Source of the DNA: Nitrococcus sp. | GTDB taxonomy: Bacteria > Pseudomonadota > Gammaproteobacteria > Nitrococcales > Nitrococcaceae | Assembly: GCA_030452365.1 (NCBI GenBank) | Contig: JAKDMK010000072.1 | Span: forward strand, 1 to 8,744 | Direction: 5' to 3' | DNA: 8,744 nucleotides | Shown here: positions 4,135-8,744 of the stretch, in pieces | Layout of the letters: each line of letters opens with the position of its first letter | Position numbering within the stretch: position 1 is the first letter of the stretch | The notes under the pieces: model-generated | The model's database searches: none | What the model saw: only the letters and a program-made list of their open reading frames with translations | Told to the model about the DNA's origin: nothing | Translations under genes and position numbers: made by a program

Positions 4135-6573
4135 TTAGCCGGCCGTACGTGAGAGTTCCTGGCTGTCAAAATCATCTACCTTAATCACAGCGCGGCGCGC
4201 CTGCTCGGCCTTGCTTAGTAGTTCGGCCTCCTTTAGGTCGAGTAGGCCAGCCTTGCAGGCGGCTTCGACCGGATCCGTGTTCCAGTGCAAGGTCAACTTC
4301 CCGCAGCGCCGTGCTTCTTGGATCTTGTGCTCCACGGGTTCGGCGGCAATCACCTTGAGCCAAGCATCTTCTAGCCGTCCATGCGCGCTGTCTGGATCAT
4401 GACTGCGGTAGATGCCGGCTACAAGCCGCTCGAGCGCATCACCGGGTTCCATCAGCAAGCGCGCGATGCGCTTGCCAATCACATCTGCCGGCGGCCGATG
4501 CCAACGCCCAGAGGGAAAGATCAGCAGGCGCAGCAGCATAGCCACAGCGCGCGACGGTAGATTTTGCAGTATCTCGTCCAATCGGCTCTGCATGATATAA
4601 AAGGCATCCTCGACGCCCCATTGCATCAGCGGCAGATCAACCGCTTGTCTACCCTGATCCTCATACCGCTTCAAGGTGGCCGAGGCCAAGTAGAGGTAAC
4701 TGAGCACATCGCCAAGGCGCGCTGAAATACGTTCCCGGCGTTTGAGCGAGCTGCCCAGGCTCAGCAGGCAGACGTCTGCCGTAAGGGCGAAAGCCGCCGC
4801 CATACGGCTGAGCTGCCGGTAGTAGTGGCGTGTCGGCGCGTTTCCGACTCCCGGGATGAGCCAGCCGCGGCTGATGCTCAATAAGAAGGCGCGAGCGGCG
4901 TTGCTCACCACTAGCCCGGCGTGTTTGACCAACAGGCGATCGAATGCCGCGATACCGGCCTTGGTATCGGGATTGTGCGCCGCGTGCAGCTCAGCAAGCA
5001 GATAGGGGTGGGCGCGCAGCGCGCCCTGGCCGAAGATCATCATATTACGGGTGAGGATGTTGCTACCTTCCACGGTGATGCTGATCGGCGTTGTCTGGTA
5101 GGCGCGACCGATAGTGTTGTTCGGCCCCAAGCAAATGCCCTTGCCGCCAAGGATATCCATTGCGTCGTTGATGCATGAACGCATGCGCTCGGTCAGGTGA
5201 TATTTGACCACAGCGGAGAGGACGGCCGGCTCTTCCCCCTGGTCGATGGCGCTCACCGTTAACGTACGTGCGGCATCCATCACGTAGGTATTGCCACCGA
5301 TCCGCGCGAGCGCCTCTTGGACCCCCTCGAACTCACCAATCGGGAGCTGAAACTGTCGGCGGATGCGGCAATATGCGCCGATCGTGAGGGCCGCTTTTTT
5401 GGCCAGTGCGGTCCCGCCAGATGGCAGCGAAATAGAGCGGCCTACAGCCAGGCAGTTCATGAGCATGGTCCAACCCTGACCGATGCGCTCTTGGCCGCCA
5501 ATGATCCAATCGAGCGGAATGAATACATCACGACCACGATTGGGGCCATTCATGAACGCGGCGTTGAGTGGAAAATGCCGTCGGCCGATCTCCACACCAG
5601 GCGTGTCCGTAGGGATAAGGGCCAGGGTAATGCCGAGCTCTTCTTGTTTGCCCAGAAGGCCATCCGGGTCATACGCCTTGAAGGCGAGGCCGAGCAGAGT
5701 CGCCACCGGGCCAAGCGTAATGTAGCGTTTTTCCCAATTCAAACGCAGGCCGATGGTCTCCTGACCGTTCCAATTCCCCGTGCAGACGATACCCGTATCC
5801 GCAATCGAACCTGCATCGGAACCTGCTTCCGGGCCGGTCAGGGCAAAGCAGGGAATGTCCTCGCCACGTGCCAGGCGCGGGAGATAATAGTCGCGCTGTT
5901 GCTCGGTACCGTAGCGTAGGAGCAGCTCGGCCGGTCCCAGCGAATTTGGGACCATGACCGTGGAGCCCAGATCTGTGCAGTGGCTGGCGAGCTTCATGGT
6001 GATTTCAGAGTGCGCCAGTGCGGAGAAGCCCTTGCCGCCATACTTCTTGGGAATGATCAGCCCGAATAAGCCTTGTCGCCTGAGGAATTGCCAGGCATGC
6101 GGCGGTAGATCAAGGCGGTTATGAGTGACATCCCAATCGTCCACCATGCGGCAAAGCTCCTCCACTGGGCCATTGAGAAAGGCTTGCTCCTCCTCGGACA
6201 GTGTGGATACCTGGTAGGCCAACAGCTTCTCCCAGTTGGGTCGGCCGGTGAACAAATCGGCGTCCCACCAGGTTGTGCCGGCCTCCAATGCGGTGGCTTC
6301 GGTATCTGATAAGCTCGGTAGCGTGCTCTGGAAGCGAGTGAACAGGCGTTCGGTGAGGACCCAGCGGCGCAGCCTGGGCACATTGAGGGGAATTGCGATT
6401 GCCAGGAAAATCACCCAAACGAGCGCGTTCCAACGCCACGAATAGTTTCCCGCAATGCTGAGCAGTGCCAGATAAGCGGCAATTGCCGCTGTGTTGAGCC
6501 ACGGCGGCACACGATTGAACGCAAGGATGCCGATCAATACCGCGAATGCAAACAGCCACAAAAGAGCTAGCAT
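4135..6573 (-). CDS. fadE: FadE-type acyl-CoA dehydrogenase
   Basis: FAD-dependent enzyme for the first step of beta-oxidation, converting acyl-CoA to trans-2-enoyl-CoA. The 812 residues match the roughly 814 of E. coli FadE, far longer than the usual 380-residue dehydrogenases. Hydrophobic segments near 1-20, 25-45 and 48-63 suggest membrane attachment. The dehydrogenase core spans about 100-515, with CFALTGPEAGSDAGS (242-256) for FAD/substrate binding and the SITVEGSNILTRNMM segment (498-512), where Glu502 is the likely catalytic base. A FadE-specific C-terminal region (DUF1974 type) follows to the end. The start ATG (6571-6573) has a strong ribosome site, AAGGAG, on the complement of 6581-6586, 7 nt away. 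It is transcribed divergently from dsbB; a 16-bp perfect palindrome 43 bp upstream of the start is a candidate operator. The long plus-strand frames inside the gene are shadows. No other beta-oxidation gene is adjacent. Confidence 0.96.
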   Translation of the reverse strand: MLALLWLFAFAVLIGILAFNRVPPWLNTAAIAAYLALLSIAGNYSWRWNALVWVIFLAIAIPLNVPRLRRWVLTERLFTRFQSTLPSLSDTEATALEAGTTWWDADLFTGRPNWEKLLAYQVSTLSEEEQAFLNGPVEELCRMVDDWDVTHNRLDLPPHAWQFLRRQGLFGLIIPKKYGGKGFSALAHSEITMKLASHCTDLGSTVMVPNSLGPAELLLRYGTEQQRDYYLPRLARGEDIPCFALTGPEAGSDAGSIADTGIVCTGNWNGQETIGLRLNWEKRYITLGPVATLLGLAFKAYDPDGLLGKQEELGITLALIPTDTPGVEIGRRHFPLNAAFMNGPNRGRDVFIPLDWIIGGQERIGQGWTMLMNCLAVGRSISLPSGGTALAKKAALTIGAYCRIRRQFQLPIGEFEGVQEALARIGGNTYVMDAARTLTVSAIDQGEEPAVLSAVVKYHLTERMRSCINDAMDILGGKGICLGPNNTIGRAYQTTPISITVEGSNILTRNMMIFGQGALRAHPYLLAELHAAHNPDTKAGIAAFDRLLVKHAGLVVSNAARAFLLSISRGWLIPGVGNAPTRHYYRQLSRMAAAFALTADVCLLSLGSSLKRRERISARLGDVLSYLYLASATLKRYEDQGRQAVDLPLMQWGVEDAFYIMQSRLDEILQNLPSRAVAMLLRLLIFPSGRWHRPPADVIGKRIARLLMEPGDALERLVAGIYRSHDPDSAHGRLEDAWLKVIAAEPVEHKIQEARRCGKLTLHWNTDPVEAACKAGLLDLKEAELLSKAEQARRAVIKVDDFDSQELSRTAG

Positions 6574-6616
6574 CCAGACTCTCCTTCCTCTTGGGGGAGG
6601 TTACGCAGGGACTGCA

Positions 6617-6632
6617 CTAGAGGTACCTCTAG
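6617..6632 (-). promoter_or_regulatory. 16-bp perfect palindrome upstream of fadE, candidate operator
   Basis: CTAGAGGTACCTCTAG reads the same on both strands without a mismatch and lies 43 bp upstream of the fadE start codon. The position suits repressor binding at or just downstream of the fadE promoter. It does not match the FadR or PsrA consensus sequences as I recall them, so the regulator is unknown. It could also fold as an mRNA leader hairpin without a loop, which is less likely. Confidence 0.45.
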
Positions 6633-6709
6633 GGCCTGCTGACATTCACCCACGACGCGACGCCATGGGTGGATGGCAACAAGCCCTCGCGTGCTTGGCC
6701 CGCCTGCAT

Positions 6710-6727
6710 CCATACTCTAGCGTATGG
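6710..6727. promoter_or_regulatory. 18-bp near-perfect palindrome in the fadE-dsbB intergenic region
   Basis: CCATACTCTAGCGTATGG is palindromic apart from one mismatched pair (6716/6721). It has 6-bp arms and a CTAG centre, and lies in the middle of the divergent region, 136 bp from the fadE start and about 97 bp from the dsbB start. A nearby weaker inverted repeat, CACCCA (6647-6652) / TGGGTG (6666-6671), adds to the cluster. A role as a regulator binding site is inferred only from symmetry and position. Confidence 0.35.
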
Positions 6728-6755
6728 AAATTCATCAGGCCTGGGCAAGCCCTGC

Positions 6756-6778
6756 GAACTGGGTCGAGCGCCCAGTTC
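6756..6778. promoter_or_regulatory. Inverted repeat overlapping the putative dsbB promoter
   Basis: GAACTGGG (6756-6763) and CCCAGTTC (6771-6778) are perfect 8-bp inverted arms around a 7-nt spacer. The repeat ends one base before the extended -10 element and covers the place of the -35 box, a classic repressor position. The arms contain AACTGG/CCAGTT, like E. coli FadR half-sites, but are 4 bp further apart than in the FadR operator. FadR binding is therefore doubtful even though fadE is the divergent neighbour. No T-run follows, so it is not an intrinsic terminator. Confidence 0.4.
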
Positions 6779-6787
6779 TGGTAATAT
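6779..6787 (+). promoter_or_regulatory. Putative extended -10 promoter of dsbB
   Basis: TGGTAATAT combines the TG of an extended -10 with TAATAT, close to the TATAAT consensus. No good -35 is present 16-18 bp upstream, as is common for extended -10 promoters. Transcription would start near 6794, giving a leader of about 31 nt to ATG 6825. This also argues against the GTG at 6801 as the start codon. Confidence 0.4.
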
Positions 6788-6824
6788 TGGCGGATTCCGT
6801 GTGGCAGACGACGTTACGAAGATC

Positions 6825-7349
6825 ATGCTTATAGAATTAGCCGGCTGGCGTCGGCCCCTGAATCTGTCTGGGTTCGCCGTCTGTTTGACGTTGCTGGGAT
6901 TTGCTTATTACTTACAGTTTCAGCAAGGTTTGGAGCCGTGTCCACTGTGTGTATTCCAGCGCGTTGGATTTCTTGCTTTGGGAGTCGCATTCCTCGGCGC
7001 CGGCTTACAGGCACCGCGTCGCAACGGGGCGCGGGTTTATGCCGTGATGCTGCTCGCCATCGCGGCCGCAGGCAGTGCGTTGGCGGGGCGCCATATCTGG
7101 ATCCAGTCACTGCCCCCGGATCAGGTCCCAGCCTGTGGACCGGGTCTTGACTACATGCTTGAGACTTTCCCACTCTGGGATGCCGTGCGGATGGTGCTGC
7201 AGGGCTCCGGTGAGTGCGCGCAGGTGGATCGATTGCTTGGGGTCTCCATCCCTGTGTGGAGTCTCGCGGGCTTCATCGCCCTGGGTATTGCAGGCGTACT
7301 GGTGAATTGGGGACGCCAACGATCGCATTGGCCCGGCGTCAGGCCTTAG
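6825..7349 (+). CDS. dsbB: DsbB, quinone-dependent disulfide bond formation protein
   Basis: Inner-membrane protein that reoxidises periplasmic DsbA and passes electrons to ubiquinone. From ATG 6825 the product has 174 residues, near the 176 of E. coli DsbB. Four hydrophobic segments are visible (about 13-30, 44-61, 70-87 and 143-162). The first redox pair is Cys39/Cys42 in EPCPLCVFQR, followed by Arg46, the equivalent of the quinone-binding arginine. The second pair is Cys104 (VPACGPGLDY) and Cys131 (SGECAQVD). VSIPVWSL before the last helix is also typical. The ribosome site is weak (GAAG, 6818-6821). GTG at 6801 has GGCGGA 6 nt upstream and would add 8 residues; it remains possible. The frame stays open to 6669, but that extension has no DsbB-like content. 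mrcB follows 22 bp downstream, so cotranscription is likely. Confidence 0.94.
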   Translation: MLIELAGWRRPLNLSGFAVCLTLLGFAYYLQFQQGLEPCPLCVFQRVGFLALGVAFLGAGLQAPRRNGARVYAVMLLAIAAAGSALAGRHIWIQSLPPDQVPACGPGLDYMLETFPLWDAVRMVLQGSGECAQVDRLLGVSIPVWSLAGFIALGIAGVLVNWGRQRSHWPGVRP

Positions 7350-7371
7350 ATAACGTTTCGGGCACCGAGCC

Positions 7372-8744
7372 ATGGCGAAGCGTCCGCGCAAGCAGCCTAC
7401 TCGCAAGCAGAACCCTAGTCGCGGCAGGCGTTCTAGTCGTGGCGCTCGGTTGTTGCGGCGCCTTGTTCTTCTCCTGATAATGCTTTCGATACCCGTCGGC
7501 GGGGCCTATATCTACTGGCTAAACCTTCGTATCGTCAGCGAGTTTGAAGGCAAGCGCTGGGCTGTCCCGGCTCGGGTGTATGCGCGGCCGCTTGAGCTGT
7601 ATGCAGGTGGGAGCCTGAGTCCGCAGAATTTTCTACTCGAGCTGCAGGCCGCGGACTACCGTGAATCGACCAATGTTGAGCAGCCGGGCACCTATAGGCG
7701 TCAGGGCGATACCTTCACCCTCCACAGCCGGAGCTTCCGATTCTGGGACGGCGAGGTGCGCTCGCGAATATTGCGCGTACGCTTCAACAATAACCGCGTG
7801 GCGGTCGTGCGCAATGTTCGAGACGGCAGCGAATTGCCTCTGGTCCGTCTGGACCCGGCGCACATCGCGAACATTTACCCGGCCCAGCGCGAGGATCGCA
7901 TCCTGGTTCGCCTGGAGCAGGTGCCGCAGCCGCTGGTCGAGGCGCTGATCGCCATCGAGGATCGCCGGTTCTTGCAGCATCACGGCATTTCGCTGGTGGG
8001 TATTGGTCGTGCGATCGTGGCCGATATCCGAGCCGGGGCGTGGGTGCAGGGCGGAAGCACGCTGACACAGCAGCTGGTGAAGAACTATTTTCTCAGCAAC
8101 GAGCGCACCTTGTGGCGCAAGTCCAATGAAGCGATCATGGCGATCCTGCTGGAGCTGCACTACAGCAAGCGCGAGATCCTGCAGGCCTACCTCAACGAAG
8201 TCTATCTCGGGCAGGACGGAGCCAGGGCGGTTCATGGCTTTGGTCTTGCGAGCCGGTATTATTTCGACAAACCGCTCAGCCAGCTCCGCCTCGAAGAGCA
8301 GGCTCTTCTGGTCGGGTTGGTCAGAGGTCCCTCATACTACAATCCACGCAAATACCCGGATCGTGCACGGGCGCGCCGCAATCGGGTGCTTGATGCCATG
8401 CTCGAGCAAGGATTCGCCTCACGGGCCGCGGTTCAACGGGCCAAGCAGCGGGATCTCGGGGTGGTGCCTCGACCGCCGAGCAGCGACACGGCTTATCCAG
8501 CATTCATGGACCTGGTCCAGCGCCACCTGCGCCGAGATTACCGCTACGAGGATTTGACCTCCGAGGGGCTGCTGATCTTTACCACCCTGGCTCCATCCGT
8601 ACAGCATGCCGCGGAGGAGGGATTGGCCGGCCGGGCCGAGCATTGGTTGGCGGGGACCGAGGGGGCGGTGGTTGTGGTCAGCGTCGACAGCGGCGAGGTG
8701 CAAGCCCTGGTCGGTGCGAGCGATCCGCGTTACAAGGGGTTCAA
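7372..8744 (+). CDS. mrcB: Penicillin-binding protein 1B, N-terminal part (3' end outside window)
   Basis: Bifunctional peptidoglycan synthase: GT51 glycosyltransferase plus transpeptidase, anchored in the inner membrane. 457 residues are visible and the gene runs off the window. Order: a very basic cytoplasmic tail (1-30), one membrane segment (about 31-50), the EGKRWAVPARVYARPLELY signature (59-77) and a UB2H-like regulatory domain (about 78-165). The GT51 domain then shows EDRRFLQHHG with catalytic Glu196, GGSTLTQQLVKN (227-238), RKSNEAIMA with the second Glu253 and REILQAYLNEVYLG (267-280). The 57-residue spacing of the two glutamates equals that of E. coli PBP1b (Glu233/Glu290). The transpeptidase domain has only begun; its SxxK serine is not in view. 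A stop at 7351-7353 in this frame makes ATG 7372 the first ATG. It has no clear Shine-Dalgarno, so coupling to dsbB is plausible. The 200-codon minus-strand frame inside it is a shadow. Confidence 0.95.
   Translation, partial: MAKRPRKQPTRKQNPSRGRRSSRGARLLRRLVLLLIMLSIPVGGAYIYWLNLRIVSEFEGKRWAVPARVYARPLELYAGGSLSPQNFLLELQAADYRESTNVEQPGTYRRQGDTFTLHSRSFRFWDGEVRSRILRVRFNNNRVAVVRNVRDGSELPLVRLDPAHIANIYPAQREDRILVRLEQVPQPLVEALIAIEDRRFLQHHGISLVGIGRAIVADIRAGAWVQGGSTLTQQLVKNYFLSNERTLWRKSNEAIMAILLELHYSKREILQAYLNEVYLGQDGARAVHGFGLASRYYFDKPLSQLRLEEQALLVGLVRGPSYYNPRKYPDRARARRNRVLDAMLEQGFASRAAVQRAKQRDLGVVPRPPSSDTAYPAFMDLVQRHLRRDYRYEDLTSEGLLIFTTLAPSVQHAAEEGLAGRAEHWLAGTEGAVVVVSVDSGEVQALVGASDPRYKGF

Noticed and set aside
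5317..5919. 200-codon plus-strand reading frame
   Set aside because: It lies wholly antisense within fadE, has no ribosome site and no protein-like composition; a GC-rich shadow frame.
6756..6778. Canonical FadR operator
   Set aside because: The half-sites match, but the spacer is 9 bp between AACTGG and CCAGTT instead of 5, so the classic site is not present.
6669..6824. Longer dsbB start at 6669
   Set aside because: The extension is not DsbB-like, overlaps the promoter and palindrome region, and would place about 52 extra residues before the first redox helix.
7633..8235. 200-codon minus-strand reading frame
   Set aside because: It is antisense to the conserved GT51 region of mrcB, whose motifs are clear on the plus strand.

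Overview
The window looks like a GC-rich chromosomal segment of a gammaproteobacterium. The evidence is a full-length FadE-type acyl-CoA dehydrogenase with the family's N-terminal membrane segments, a DsbB and a PBP1b (MrcB) with closely family-like motifs. It is not enterobacterial in layout, because the SUF iron-sulfur genes end in sufS-sufU-sufT rather than sufS-sufE. The genus cannot be fixed from this sequence. There is no rRNA, tRNA or CRISPR array.

Layout. (1) 1-1472, plus strand: the 3' end of a suf operon, with a partial cysteine desulfurase SufS, the zinc-type sulfur acceptor SufU and the MIP18-family protein SufT, all tightly packed. (2) 1473-1892: about 420 bp without a convincing gene, holding a GC-rich hairpin after sufT and then an AT-rich island with a palindrome and a promoter-like pair upstream of the next unit. 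(3) 1893-3501, plus: a PleD-like receiver-receiver-GGDEF diguanylate cyclase. Its N-terminus appears to lie in another frame (1893-2150) behind an excellent Shine-Dalgarno sequence, so the locus is either frameshifted or encoded as two overlapping ORFs. (4) 3502-4134: a convergent intergenic region rich in repeats. It contains a complete non-autonomous transposable element (MITE, 3531-3676) with 16-bp terminal inverted repeats and a perfect 8-bp target duplication, followed by REP-like hairpins. (5) 4135-6573, minus: fadE, first step of fatty-acid beta-oxidation. (6) 6574-6824: a divergent regulatory region carrying several palindromes. (7) 6825-8744, plus: dsbB (periplasmic disulfide-bond formation), then after 22 bp mrcB (bifunctional peptidoglycan synthase), cut off by the window end.

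The genes serve ordinary core functions: Fe-S cluster assembly, c-di-GMP signalling, fatty-acid degradation and envelope biogenesis. I see no convincing new multi-gene system. The most interesting signals are non-coding: the MITE with its nested repeat, the palindrome cluster between fadE and dsbB, and the disrupted start of the diguanylate cyclase, whose second receiver domain has lost its phosphoacceptor aspartate.
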